The position numbers and the translations under genes are program-made. The notes beneath the pieces were generated by a model, which was given only the letters and a program-made list of their open reading frames with translations, searched no databases and was not told where the DNA came from. 64,000 bases of DNA from Tsukamurella pulmonis. Its GTDB lineage: Bacteria; Actinomycetota; Actinomycetes; Mycobacteriales; Mycobacteriaceae. Within the stretch, counting starts at the first letter, position 1. Every line of letters begins with the position of its first letter. Location: assembly GCF_900103175.1 (NCBI RefSeq), contig NZ_FNLF01000002.1, forward strand, positions 62,001-126,000, read 5' to 3'. Shown one piece after another: positions 51,760-60,744 of this stretch.

Positions 51760-53756
51760 CTGGATTCCTGCGTGTCTGAGTCGATTTCGTCGATGAGCCT
51801 GGTGACCTTGTCGAGCATGGTCTTGTTCAGGTCCGCTGCCTGGCGGTCGCCGTTGTCTTGTGCTTGGGCGGCGAGCTGTCTGAGCTGGTCGCGGTGGGTG
51901 ATGTGTGCGCCGAGGAAGGTGCGGCCGCCGGGGTCGTGGAAGGAGCAGTCGATGCAGGGGTTCGGGCGGAACTCGCAGCGCTGCGTCGCGGGGAGCGTGC
52001 AGAACCCGTTGGGCAGTGCGGTGGTGAAGCGGGCGCGCAGGCGCTCGACGGTGGCGTCGACGCCCTTGTCGGGGTTGGTGTCCCAGAATTCGCGGGCTTT
52101 GCGGGCGAGGGTGTCGTCGGTAATGCGAGCGTAGGTCGCGGTCATGGTGTCGCTGTGGTGGCCGAGGAAGTCGCGCACTTCCGGTTGGGTCCATCCGTTG
52201 TTGAGCAGGTGCATTCCGATGGTGTGGCGGAAGCGGTGGACGTCGCCTCCGGAGATCTTCTCGCCGGTGGCGACGGACGTGGTGATGCCGTGCTCGCGGA
52301 ACAGTGCGGCGAGGCGGTGTCGTAGCCCGCTGGTGGACCAGGGCTGGGTGCGGCCGGCGATGGCGCTGGACCGGGCGCCAGGGAAGAGGTGCTCGGCGTC
52401 GGGGCCGTAGGTGTCGCGGACGCGGGTCTGCTGGTCGCGGATGATCTCGGCGAGGCTTTCGGGGACTGGAAGCCGCCGCCAGGCGCTGGTTTTGGTCATC
52501 CAGTATTCGATCCAGTGGCCCTGCTCACTGTGTTGGAGGCAGTCGATCGGGAGGGCGACGAGTTCGGATATGCGGCACCCCGCCCATCGTGTGGTGGCGA
52601 TCATCGCCCGGAGGGTGGGGTCGGTGGCCGGGTTGTCGACGATCAGGGTGTCGATGCGTTCGATGACATCGGGTGGAAAGGGCCTCGGTCGGCGGGTCTT
52701 GCGGTGGACGTTCTCGCCGCGGCGCAGGAAGATCGCTGATCCCAGGTCGTCGACGAGTCCGCAGTCGCGCAGTGTTTCGAGCAGGTAGGCCGCGGTGTTC
52801 GCGAGCTGGGGGCTTGCCTTGGTGTCGGGGCGGCGCGTCCATTCGAGGTAGTCCAGGAACGCCGTCCGAGTGACCGCAGACGGTTCGGGAACGGTTCCGT
52901 CGAGCGTGAGGAACTGGGCGAGCTGGCGGGTGGCGCGCAGCCACTGGGTGAGCGTTCCCCAGGACATGCGGGAGGTAGACAACTGTTGGCGGGCCAGGCT
53001 TTTGACGGCCTCTTTGAGCCAGGGCACCGGGATGGTGGCCCAGTCGACAGCGGTTCGTGTCGCCCCGGCTTGGGTGGCGTCGAGGACGAACTCGAATCCG
53101 TCGCGCCACCGCCAGTGATCCGCGGCCCATGGGTCGGGGTCGGTGGCCCCGTGAAGGAGTCGGAAGAACCTCCGGATGTAGGGAGCGCAGAGGGAGTCGA
53201 AGTTGGTGTAAGGCCAGTGCTGCCTGCACAGCAGCAGCCAGTCGTCGACGGGGCGTTCGGTCAGGGAGCTGGTGATACGCCCGTGCGCGACCTCGATGAG
53301 GACGATCAGGGCGCGGCGCAGGCCGGCGTTGGGGGTCCAGTCGCCGCGGCCGATCTTGGTTGCGGCGACGAACCGGACTTCGTCGGCGGCCGCCGCTGGG
53401 ATGCGGCGGAAGTCGACGACCTGCGTGGTGGCGGGCCGTCCACGGGGCACGCCGACGGGCAGAGCGCTGGTGGTGGCCCAGGCGTCAAAGTCGGCGGGCT
53501 GTCCAGCGCGGAACCACTGGAAGTAGTGGGCATAGCACAGCCCCGAGGTGGCGGCTGCGCGTCCACCGGGGCCGCCGAGCCAGTACCGCTCGCCGTCGCA
53601 GTCGGAGACGGCGCACGGGTCGGTGGCGGCGCGGCGGCGGTCGCCGGCGATGTCGACGACCGGCCACGTCGATGCGCACCAAGGCCCGTCCGGCACCTGC
53701 AGAGCGGGGACGCCGCGGGGCCCGGACCGGGCGCGCTCGCCGTTACCGCGCGCCAT
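51756..53756 (-). CDS. tnpB: Tyrosine recombinase TnpB of the second trio
   Basis: A 666-aa recombinase with Arg in TRWAGCRISELVAL, HRFRHTIGMHLLNNG, FLGHHSDTMTATYARI with the Tyr, and a Cys-rich tail (FCTLPATQRC then NPCIDCSFHDP) equivalent to the first TnpB. The start overlaps tnpA by 14 bases. Confidence 0.9.
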   Translation of the reverse strand: MARGNGERARSGPRGVPALQVPDGPWCASTWPVVDIAGDRRRAATDPCAVSDCDGERYWLGGPGGRAAATSGLCYAHYFQWFRAGQPADFDAWATTSALPVGVPRGRPATTQVVDFRRIPAAAADEVRFVAATKIGRGDWTPNAGLRRALIVLIEVAHGRITSSLTERPVDDWLLLCRQHWPYTNFDSLCAPYIRRFFRLLHGATDPDPWAADHWRWRDGFEFVLDATQAGATRTAVDWATIPVPWLKEAVKSLARQQLSTSRMSWGTLTQWLRATRQLAQFLTLDGTVPEPSAVTRTAFLDYLEWTRRPDTKASPQLANTAAYLLETLRDCGLVDDLGSAIFLRRGENVHRKTRRPRPFPPDVIERIDTLIVDNPATDPTLRAMIATTRWAGCRISELVALPIDCLQHSEQGHWIEYWMTKTSAWRRLPVPESLAEIIRDQQTRVRDTYGPDAEHLFPGARSSAIAGRTQPWSTSGLRHRLAALFREHGITTSVATGEKISGGDVHRFRHTIGMHLLNNGWTQPEVRDFLGHHSDTMTATYARITDDTLARKAREFWDTNPDKGVDATVERLRARFTTALPNGFCTLPATQRCEFRPNPCIDCSFHDPGGRTFLGAHITHRDQLRQLAAQAQDNGDRQAADLNKTMLDKVTRLIDEIDSDTQESR

Positions 53757-54867
53757 CGCCGTCTCCCTTCAGTCGGTACTGCTGCGGTTCTCGCCAGACC
53801 AGATGCTCGGTGGTGCGGAGCTTTTCGGCGAGGTCGTCGCTGGCGAGGTGAATGTAGACGTCGGCGCTGGCCGAATGGGATTGGCCGAGGCGGGCAGCGA
53901 TCTCGGCCGCGGTCCATCCGGCTTTGGCCAGGGCGGTGGCGTGGGTGTGGCGGAGCATGTGCGGGTTGAGGTCGTCGATCCCGGCGGCGGCGCCGATCCG
54001 TTCGATGAGCTGGTAGGCGTTGGAGTAGGTCATCGGACCACCGACGGGTGGGCGTGAGAGGTTGACGAACACGTAATCGCTGTCGACGTGGGCGATCTCA
54101 CCGAGCAGGTACGCGGCATACAGGTCGAAGAACCGCCGCGGAGCCTCGACGATGAATTGGGTCTTCTGCTTTGATAGCGCCCCGTTGGCGTTGTCGTCAC
54201 GCCGGCGGATCATCACCTGCCTGCGCATCGGGTTCAAGTCGCCGTGGCGCAGGCCGAGCGCTTGGCCTACCCGCAGGCCCAGGTCGTACTGCGCCGACAG
54301 CAGCAGTCGGTCACGGGTGGTCGACGCCGCGGCGAGCAGCTTGGCGAAGTCGGTCTCGAAGTCGATGACCTGCACGGTCTCTGCCGACTGCCGGTCGGGC
54401 CGGGCCAGGCGGGAGACTTCGCGCGGACGGCGGTGTTCGAGGTGCGCAAGGAAGCTGTGCGCGCGCCGCGGCAGCTTCGACGGGTTGCGGGTCAGTACCA
54501 GATCCTGCGGTCCCCGGCCCTCGACGCGGTGGAACTCGTAAAACTCCCGCACCGCGGCGCTGACCGCTTTCACCGTGCCGGGTGCACGGCCCCCGCACCG
54601 CGACGGCAGCGGCGGCAGTCCAGCGGTGAGAACGGCGACGAAGTCACAAAGCTGCCGGAAATCCAGCTCATCCCAAACGATTCCCCGCGCAGCCAGCCAA
54701 CGATAGAACTGACTCAGGTGCCGCGCGTACGAGCGGACGGTGTTCTGAGAACGTCCGATCGCCCGCTGCCAATGCAGGAACTGCTCGATCTCGAGCACCG
54801 GCAAACCCTGTTGGTCGACGACGGTCCACGACCGGACCCCGTGGACCGTGACCGGGGCGGCCCTCAT
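53743..54867 (-). CDS. tnpA: Tyrosine recombinase TnpA of the second trio
   Basis: A 374-aa recombinase. A core-binding domain (SQNTVRSYARHLSQFYRWLA) precedes Arg in YDLGLRVGQALGL, HMLRHTHATAL, and RLGQSHSASADVYIH near the Tyr. Here Gln-Ser replaces the usual GH before the second His. Its start overlaps the stop of the upstream 127-aa gene. Confidence 0.9.
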   Translation of the reverse strand: MRAAPVTVHGVRSWTVVDQQGLPVLEIEQFLHWQRAIGRSQNTVRSYARHLSQFYRWLAARGIVWDELDFRQLCDFVAVLTAGLPPLPSRCGGRAPGTVKAVSAAVREFYEFHRVEGRGPQDLVLTRNPSKLPRRAHSFLAHLEHRRPREVSRLARPDRQSAETVQVIDFETDFAKLLAAASTTRDRLLLSAQYDLGLRVGQALGLRHGDLNPMRRQVMIRRRDDNANGALSKQKTQFIVEAPRRFFDLYAAYLLGEIAHVDSDYVFVNLSRPPVGGPMTYSNAYQLIERIGAAAGIDDLNPHMLRHTHATALAKAGWTAAEIAARLGQSHSASADVYIHLASDDLAEKLRTTEHLVWREPQQYRLKGDGDGAR

Positions 54868-55247
54868 CGCTGGTCCTCGAGGCCGTCGGCGCGGCGCGGC
54901 CGGCGGGTCGTGATGTCAGTGCGCCGACGCTGCTGTTCGTCACGCACATCGATGACCACGTCATCGGCGATCGCGGCGTCGGCGATCGACGCAGCGGGCA
55001 GCCGCCCGGGCAGCCAGCGCACGTCCCGCTTGCGCCACGCGGCGTACCTCTGCTGCACCTGGTCCATCGGGATCTCGAACCGTTCCCACTGCACCCCGGG
55101 GGCGCTGACCCAGATCCGCCGCACGTGCGAATCGGTCGCCGCGTCGTAGTCCCAGGTCAGCTCGCAGTGCGTGGGATCGCCCACCAGCTGCAGAGTCTGC
55201 GAGTCCTGCTTGATGAAGGCCTTGCGCCGAGTGTTGGTGCCCTCCAT
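54864..55247 (-). CDS. Unknown 127-aa protein coupled to TnpA
   Basis: A basic protein with strands and an AWRKRDVRWLPGR segment; its stop overlaps tnpA start (ATGA), so it is likely part of the element. Not recognised; no equivalent is visible at the left trio because that region is outside the window. Confidence 0.6.
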   Translation of the reverse strand: MEGTNTRRKAFIKQDSQTLQLVGDPTHCELTWDYDAATDSHVRRIWVSAPGVQWERFEIPMDQVQQRYAAWRKRDVRWLPGRLPAASIADAAIADDVVIDVRDEQQRRRTDITTRRPRRADGLEDQR

Positions 55248-55350
55248 CTCCTTGTGATGGATCGCCAGGTTTATCTGTAGCTACTTGCTGGCCGTCTCGC
55301 TCTGTAGCGGACGGTGTTCTGAGGTGAAGCAGTGTACGTCTGCGTCGGTG

Positions 55351-55593
55351 TTATCTGAGCTGTAGTGGACGGTGGTGGGGGCTGTCGTTGCTGAGCTGTT
55401 CTTCCCAGTGGTTCCAGTCGTCTCCGTCGGGGTGGGTCTCGCCGAGGGCGGTGCGGTGGCGTGCGCGTTCCTGAGCGAACCAGGCTTCGGCCCAGGGCGG
55501 CAGCACTGTGACTCCGTCGTAGAAGTCGTCCCGGATGTTGTGCTCGGTGTCGTTGGGTAAGTCGCGATTGGTGCTCACTCTTATTGGACGCAT
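55351..55593 (-). CDS. Small PPWxEAWFAQ protein, second copy
   Basis: An 80-aa homologue of 3485-3703, sharing the VLPPWAEAWFAQERARHR block and the GDDWNHWEEQL-type end. ATG 55593 chosen. Linked to a Tn554-type module again. Confidence 0.6.
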   Translation of the reverse strand: MRPIRVSTNRDLPNDTEHNIRDDFYDGVTVLPPWAEAWFAQERARHRTALGETHPDGDDWNHWEEQLSNDSPHHRPLQLR

Positions 55594-55741
55594 CGGCTTG
55601 GTGATCGGTTCCCCTGCCTTCTCCTCGGCCCGGTCGGGCCGTCGAGTTTCGAGTGGTCGCGTTGCGGCGTGTCCGAACGGCAGGATCGTTACCCCCTCTG
55701 CAAGATGGACAGCAAGTTTGGTAACGACTTCTGGGGGCGTC

Positions 55742-56557
55742 ATGGTGCGAATCGAGGGACTGCGTCCGAGGGCGCCGCGAACGCAGGCGCTGCGGATGCT
55801 GCGGCCGCACATGGTGCCGATCGCCGCGATCGCGCTCGCTGCGGATGAGGCGTGCACGCAGCTGTGCGAGGCGCTGTACTTGGATCCGGCGTCGCGACGT
55901 CGGTACGACTCGAAGTCGCGGGGCCTGCTGACCGCGATGGTGTGGTCGGAGGGGCTGCGCGAGTGGACCAACGAGGTGAACCCGCCGCAGGTGCGGCTGC
56001 ATGAGCCGCACAATTGGACCGAGCTGATCGTGCACGGCAACCTGCACGTGAAGGTGGAGCGGGACACCCCCTGGAGGCAGGTATCGCAGAGCGAACGCCA
56101 GCGCCTGCGTAAGCAGCAGTGCCAGGATTACACGCTGCCGTTCGACGTGGTCAGTACTGCCGAGTTCGCGGTGACCAACGTCGACCTATCGGGGACGCTC
56201 AACGACGCGAACCGGATCACTGGGGTTCAGGCCCGCACCCGCCTCGGTGAGCGGTATCTGTGGGCGCCGCATGAGGTGGATATGGACGCTGCGCGCCGCA
56301 TGCTGGTGTCCTGGCGCCGGCGGCGGGTGCCGTGGTTGATGACCTCCGATCGTGCGTTGGTGCTGGCTGCGACGGACGAAGCCCGTGAGGAGGCGGCTCG
56401 GCTGCGTGCCGAGAATGAGGATCTGCGGGACCGGCTCTTCCGCGCCGAGGCTGACATCGCCGTCCTGACTCGACGTGCCGGCCTGGTCGCGGAGCGCAGC
56501 CGTTTCGAGATCCCCACCAACCCGAACGCCGCCGAGGGCACCGCAGCAGACGATTAG
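55742..56557 (+). CDS. Unknown 271-aa protein with C-terminal coiled coil
   Basis: ATG 55742 behind GGGGGCGTC. A mixed N-terminal domain and a coiled coil from about residue 210 (ARLRAENEDLRDRLFRAEAD). Upstream of the XRE-ImmA gene and likely co-transcribed. Not recognised. Confidence 0.6.
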   Translation: MVRIEGLRPRAPRTQALRMLRPHMVPIAAIALAADEACTQLCEALYLDPASRRRYDSKSRGLLTAMVWSEGLREWTNEVNPPQVRLHEPHNWTELIVHGNLHVKVERDTPWRQVSQSERQRLRKQQCQDYTLPFDVVSTAEFAVTNVDLSGTLNDANRITGVQARTRLGERYLWAPHEVDMDAARRMLVSWRRRRVPWLMTSDRALVLAATDEAREEAARLRAENEDLRDRLFRAEADIAVLTRRAGLVAERSRFEIPTNPNAAEGTAADD

Positions 56558-56693
56558 AAGCTGGGCGTACCTCCCGGCCGATTCCCGGTGGGGCTGGTGT
56601 GACGGCAGAGATTACCGGTGTGCGGGGAATCATTGCGTGGTGTTCGGCACGTCAGCGTGATCGGTGTGGGTGGGAAGGTCTACGATTCTGGTC

Positions 56694-57833
56694 ATGGGAA
56701 CGGTGACGGATCTTGATTCGCGGGCATCGCGTTCGCCGCTGTCGACCGGCCGCGGCGCGGTGGCCGCGACGCTGACCGCCACTCGGGAGCGCCGCGGGCT
56801 GACCGCCAAGCAGGTCGCTGACGCCCTGGGGCGATCGCCGAGTTACGTCTCGCGCGCTGAGAGCGGCGACGGATCAATCAGCGGAGCGGACCTGACGTTG
56901 TGGGCGCAGGTGCTCGATGTGACCGAGGAACTGCTGTGCACGGTGTTGCCGCAGGAACCGCCTGAGGGGGTGCACTTCCGCAGTCAAGCCGTCACCAAAC
57001 GGTTGCAGGACAGGCTGATTCAGCACGCGAACTTCGCGGGCTGGATGCTCAATCGGCTCCATGAGGACACGCTCGCGACCGCGGTGCATCCGCGGTCGGT
57101 GCCGCAGTTGGATGTGGACCTGCTCGACGAGGGCCCGGAGGAGGCCGCCCAGCTGGTGCGCAAGGCGTGGCGGCTGCATGGCCCGGTCTCCGATGTCGCT
57201 GGTCTGCTCGAGAGTGCCGGGATCATGATCTTGCCGATGCCCTCCGATGTGGACAAGGTCGACGCGATTAGTGTCCGCACCACCGGCCCGGTGACTGCGG
57301 TGATTCTGCTCAACCCCGACACTCCGGAGGATCGGCAGCGGCATACCCTCGCGCACGAGCTGGGGCACCTGGTGATGGATGAACTGTCTGGTGTGTCGTT
57401 GGGGCTCAAGGAGATCGAGAACCGTGCGGATCGGTTCGCCGCGGAGTTCCTCGCCCCGTACGGATCGTTGCGCGATGAGCTGCGGGGGATCACGCCGGCG
57501 CGGATCGATGCCCTCGATGATCTGCGGCGCCGGTGGGGTGTGAGCTTGTCGGCGTTGGTGCGTCGCGCGCACGTGCATGCCGACATCACTGAATCGCAGT
57601 ATCGGTACTGGTTCCGTACCCTCAACGCCCGGAATCTGCTGCGGGACAAGCGACGCTCGACGTACCCGGTCCGGCCGCAGGCGGCCGCCGAGTTCCTGAC
57701 CTCGTTGCGTAGCAGCCGCTACGCCGTCGCCGACATCGCCGCGATCACCGCGACCCGACCGCGGGAACTGCAGGACGTGTTCGGCGACTCGTGGCCGTTC
57801 CCGCGGCTGCGACCGCAGCTGAGCAGCGTTTAA
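56694..57833 (+). CDS. XRE-ImmA/IrrE-type regulator-protease fusion
   Basis: A 379-aa protein. The N-terminal helix-turn-helix (LTAKQVADALGRSPSYVSRA) precedes an ImmA/IrrE-like zinc metalloprotease with HTLAHELGHLVMDE and downstream ENRADRFAAEFLAP, the Glu ligand region. Such proteins can cleave a partner repressor to switch on mobile-element or stress genes. It is probably cargo between Tn554-type modules. Confidence 0.88.
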   Translation: MGTVTDLDSRASRSPLSTGRGAVAATLTATRERRGLTAKQVADALGRSPSYVSRAESGDGSISGADLTLWAQVLDVTEELLCTVLPQEPPEGVHFRSQAVTKRLQDRLIQHANFAGWMLNRLHEDTLATAVHPRSVPQLDVDLLDEGPEEAAQLVRKAWRLHGPVSDVAGLLESAGIMILPMPSDVDKVDAISVRTTGPVTAVILLNPDTPEDRQRHTLAHELGHLVMDELSGVSLGLKEIENRADRFAAEFLAPYGSLRDELRGITPARIDALDDLRRRWGVSLSALVRRAHVHADITESQYRYWFRTLNARNLLRDKRRSTYPVRPQAAAEFLTSLRSSRYAVADIAAITATRPRELQDVFGDSWPFPRLRPQLSSV

Positions 57834-57845
57834 CCCATCCAGCTC

Positions 57846-58256
57846 GTGCGGGTCGTCCGCCGGAAGTGGCGTCCGGCACCGTTACCTCCTGATGCAGTGC
57901 ACTCGGCCGCCGCGACGTTGCGTGAGCACCAAACCGAGCAGGACACCGCCGCCGGCGGCGAGGTGCGCCGGCGCATCATCTGCGATGACGGTGTGATCGC
58001 ACTCGGCAGGATCAAGGTCGCCAGGCGTCGAAAAGCTCGCCGCACCTATGCTTTCCTGATCTGGCGCGAGCGTGGCCGTCGCCGCGAGCTGATGCTCGGC
58101 GAGGTGGTCGCCCGCACTTTCCCGGCCAACTTGCGTGACGCCTGGGATCTGGTGCACGTACATAGACTCACCACCCGCGAAGGGCGCCTGGCCTGGCCGC
58201 AGATCCGTGAACAGCTGCGCGCGGAAGCGCTCGACTGCCCCGGCGGTGAACGCTAG
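57846..58256 (+). CDS. Unknown 136-aa basic protein
   Basis: GTG 57846 twelve bases after the previous gene. Very Arg-rich (VARRRKARRTYAFLIWRERG), probably binding nucleic acid. A possible partner or substrate of the upstream protease. Confidence 0.55.
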   Translation: MRVVRRKWRPAPLPPDAVHSAAATLREHQTEQDTAAGGEVRRRIICDDGVIALGRIKVARRRKARRTYAFLIWRERGRRRELMLGEVVARTFPANLRDAWDLVHVHRLTTREGRLAWPQIREQLRAEALDCPGGER

Positions 58257-58326
58257 AGTCGTCCGCGCCGTGAGCCGCGCCTTCGCAGTTGTCCACGGCC
58301 GGCGCCAGGCACGTGTGATCTCGCGG

Positions 58327-59487
58327 TCATTCCCAGTAGGCGCGCCAGTCGAGTTCTTCGCGGATCTTCTCTTGGTGCAGCTGTGGAGATGCGGGTGTGA
58401 GCACCACGTCGGGGTGCGGTTCGGCGAAGAAATCGCCCTGCCCCCGGGCTGATTGGTGAGCGCCGGTATCGATGTAGCAATATCCCTGCCCTGATAGAGA
58501 CGCTGGGGATTCGGCGAGCCCGAGGTAGTGCAGTACGTTTCGGGCCACCGCGGCGGCGCCGTTTTTGGCGAAGATGGCGGCCTTGGGGAGGGGCCTGTTC
58601 GTGGGGGAGGTGACTGCGGAGAGGTCGCCGATCGCCCATACGCCGCGGTGGTCGGTGAGCATGGAAGCTCGGTCGACGGGAATCCACCCCGGTGTGTCCA
58701 GTGTTAACGCGGGTTCGTGCGGTGGGACGAAAACCAGCAGGTCGAAGGTGACGTGCTCGCCGTTGGTGAAGTGCACGGTCTTGGTTTGATGGTCCACTCG
58801 TTCGACCTGGTGTTGTGGGTGCAGGTCGATTCCTGAGGCTCTGACGCGCTTGGCCAGTTCCCTGCCGACATCGGGTCCGGCGGACGGCATTGGCTGCGGT
58901 TCCGGGGTGTACACAGCGATATCTGTATTGTCCCGCACGCCGCGTTCGGCCAGGAGATCTGCCGCGAGAAAGGCGCCCTCGTAAGGTGCGACGGGGCAGC
59001 GGAAGGGCATCGATGCGACGAGGAAGACCAGTCGGCCGCCCGGGAACGCGGTCAGAGCGCGGTGGGCACGTGCGGCGTCGGCGGTGGCGTAATAGTGCAC
59101 GGCGACGCCTGCGTCTGCCGCCTCCTGGAGACCGGGCACTCGATGCGTCGCATTGCGGGCACCCAGCGCGAGCACGAGCGCATCGAAGTCCACGCGCTCA
59201 CCGTCGTCGAGGATGACGGTGCTGTCGGCGACGTCGACACCGGAGACAGTGCTGCGCACCGTGCGAATTCCGGTGAGGTTCTTCTCGGACGGTCGGATGG
59301 GAACGCTCGCTGGCGTGCGCCAGCCTCGCATCACCCACGGCAGGGTAAAGCCAAGGTAGTGCTCGAAGTTCTCGTCGACCAAGGTGATGTCGGTGTTGTC
59401 GAGGGGAGCGCCCGATTCGCGCAGCTCCTTGATCACGCTGAGCCCGCCAATCCCGGCGCCGGCGATGACGATTCGTTTGCTATTCAT
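58327..59487 (-). CDS. SQR-like FAD-dependent oxidoreductase
   Basis: A 386-aa flavoprotein. The FAD-binding GAGIGG motif lies at residues 9-14, a second nucleotide-binding GA-x-N-A-x-H segment follows, and the C-terminal GVWAIGDLSAV closes the FAD site. MPFRCPVAPYE, near residue 170, carries the Cys typical of sulfide:quinone oxidoreductase relatives. With CstR and YgaP-like neighbours, sulfide or persulfide oxidation is the best assignment. Confidence 0.8.
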   Translation of the reverse strand: MNSKRIVIAGAGIGGLSVIKELRESGAPLDNTDITLVDENFEHYLGFTLPWVMRGWRTPASVPIRPSEKNLTGIRTVRSTVSGVDVADSTVILDDGERVDFDALVLALGARNATHRVPGLQEAADAGVAVHYYATADAARAHRALTAFPGGRLVFLVASMPFRCPVAPYEGAFLAADLLAERGVRDNTDIAVYTPEPQPMPSAGPDVGRELAKRVRASGIDLHPQHQVERVDHQTKTVHFTNGEHVTFDLLVFVPPHEPALTLDTPGWIPVDRASMLTDHRGVWAIGDLSAVTSPTNRPLPKAAIFAKNGAAAVARNVLHYLGLAESPASLSGQGYCYIDTGAHQSARGQGDFFAEPHPDVVLTPASPQLHQEKIREELDWRAYWE

Positions 59488-59507
59488 GATCTCGATTTGC
59501 TCCGTTC

Positions 59508-60113
59508 TCAGAGGTGGCTGTTACTAGGGTGTGCAAACCGTTGTACGGATGCGAAGGTCTCGACGGTGGCGAGTGTTTCGAGAGCGGTGAGCAAGTCGCG
59601 TGCGGCGGTGGGGGCCGGTATCGCGGTGAGCACGGGACCGTGGAAGACGGTCTCGCCGATCCCGATCAGGGGGCTTCCTGCGCTTTCGCCCGCGGCTTCT
59701 TGACTGAGCGTATGTGCATCGCGCACCGCGGCGTCGAAGGTCGGGTCGTCGATGCTCGAGATGTGGTGTGCGGGCAGGTCGAGCTCCAGTAGCATTTCTC
59801 GCACTGACTGATCGTCGATCGTGCCGCCGTCTCGGTGGTACTGGTCGCTGAACGTTCGCAGGGCCTGCCACATCCGCTCGCTGTCTAGTTCGCGCGCCAG
59901 CGAGGCGAACAGTCTGCCCGCCGCCCGGGAATCCTGCATCCGCTTGCGGGCAGGTTCGGGTAGTTCGCGTCCCTCGTTGAGGAGGGCGAGACTCATCTGT
60001 TTCCACTGTAGTTCGTTGGGATTGTCGACAGCGGCCAGCAGCCACTGTGCGGTGGTCCACGAGTACGGGCACACCGGGTCCAGCCAGATTGTGAGGGCAA
60101 GCGGTCGGTTCAC
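59508..60113 (-). CDS. DsbA/FrnE-like thiol oxidoreductase (Rv2466c-like)
   Basis: A 201-aa thioredoxin-fold protein. The segment DPVCPYSWTTAQWLL resembles mycothiol-dependent DsbA-like reductases of actinobacteria, with a single Cys in C-P-Y-S. A helical insertion and an SPLIGIGETVFHGPVL cis-Pro region follow. No signal peptide, so cytosolic. Likely handles persulfide or thiol stress. Confidence 0.75.
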   Translation of the reverse strand: MNRPLALTIWLDPVCPYSWTTAQWLLAAVDNPNELQWKQMSLALLNEGRELPEPARKRMQDSRAAGRLFASLARELDSERMWQALRTFSDQYHRDGGTIDDQSVREMLLELDLPAHHISSIDDPTFDAAVRDAHTLSQEAAGESAGSPLIGIGETVFHGPVLTAIPAPTAARDLLTALETLATVETFASVQRFAHPSNSHL

Positions 60114-60186
60114 TGTTCTCTCCTTCAGTTGTTCTCCACTGGATTGATCGCTGGTCGTAGCAAGTCCACTCTGAGCGGCGGCCTAC

Positions 60187-60396
60187 CTAGAACGCCTTTC
60201 CGGATCGCATCCCTGTCTTCGTGAGAAGCCTCGCTGCTGGGCAGAACCCGGTGAGACTTGATTGAATGAGGTTCACCGAGACAAACAGCGCCAGGAGGAT
60301 CCACCAGGATGACGCGGTGACGCTGAGGGCGACGCCGGTCAGGTTCAGTGTTCCGGCGAGGAGCAGAACTGCTCGGTCGATGGCGAGCTTGCGCAT
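60187..60396 (-). CDS. YgaP-type small membrane protein (DUF2892-like)
   Basis: A 69-aa protein with spans at 8-28 and 30-47 and the FCPAARLL motif in the following loop. DUF2892 proteins are commonly fused or linked to rhodanese domains in sulfur metabolism. Confidence 0.8.
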   Translation of the reverse strand: MRKLAIDRAVLLLAGTLNLTGVALSVTASSWWILLALFVSVNLIQSSLTGFCPAARLLTKTGMRSGKAF

Positions 60397-60444
60397 GGTG
60401 GGTGGCCGTTCCCTGTCGGTCGGAGTGGTAGAGATTTCAGGTGG

Positions 60445-60600
60445 TTAGAACCAGCGCCGTTTGGGACGCGCACCGGAGGCGTCGGGGTGTCCTGGGCACC
60501 AGCTTTCGGGTGGAACGGTGCGGCGGACTGCATCGATGTGGCTTCCGCATCCGGCCCAGGTGATCTTGTCGCAGGTGCGGCATCGAGTGGCGTGACACAT
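60445..60600 (-). CDS. 51-aa Cys-rich protein
   Basis: Start ATG 60600 behind AAGGAG. Conserved-looking MCHATRCRTCDKITWAGCG and WCPGH near the end; five cysteines and several His suggest zinc or metal binding. Similar short proteins are found next to actinobacterial metal and sulfur genes. Confidence 0.65.
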   Translation of the reverse strand: MCHATRCRTCDKITWAGCGSHIDAVRRTVPPESWCPGHPDASGARPKRRWF

Positions 60601-60744
60601 TGCTGGTTTCGCTCCTTGACAGACTGTTGGGCGGTGTTGGTGACCTCGCGGAAGCGTTCGCGCCGGATGCGACCGCGAGGTCGCCAAGGGGGGTGTTGGG
60701 GATATCGCTCACGCGGGTTCCCTCGGGTGTCGGTCAGTCGGGTA

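Larger units (their letters stand above)
51298..54867 (-). mobile_element. Second Tn554-type recombinase module
   Basis: tnpA-tnpB-tnpC in order with overlapping ends, leftward. True element termini were not determined; genes to 55593 on the same strand may belong. Confidence 0.8.

Noticed and set aside
60601-60744. Possible additional small genes between the 51-aa Cys-rich gene and the MMPL transporter
   Set aside because: Open frames in all minus-strand phases compete and none has a convincing ribosome site and recognisable sequence.
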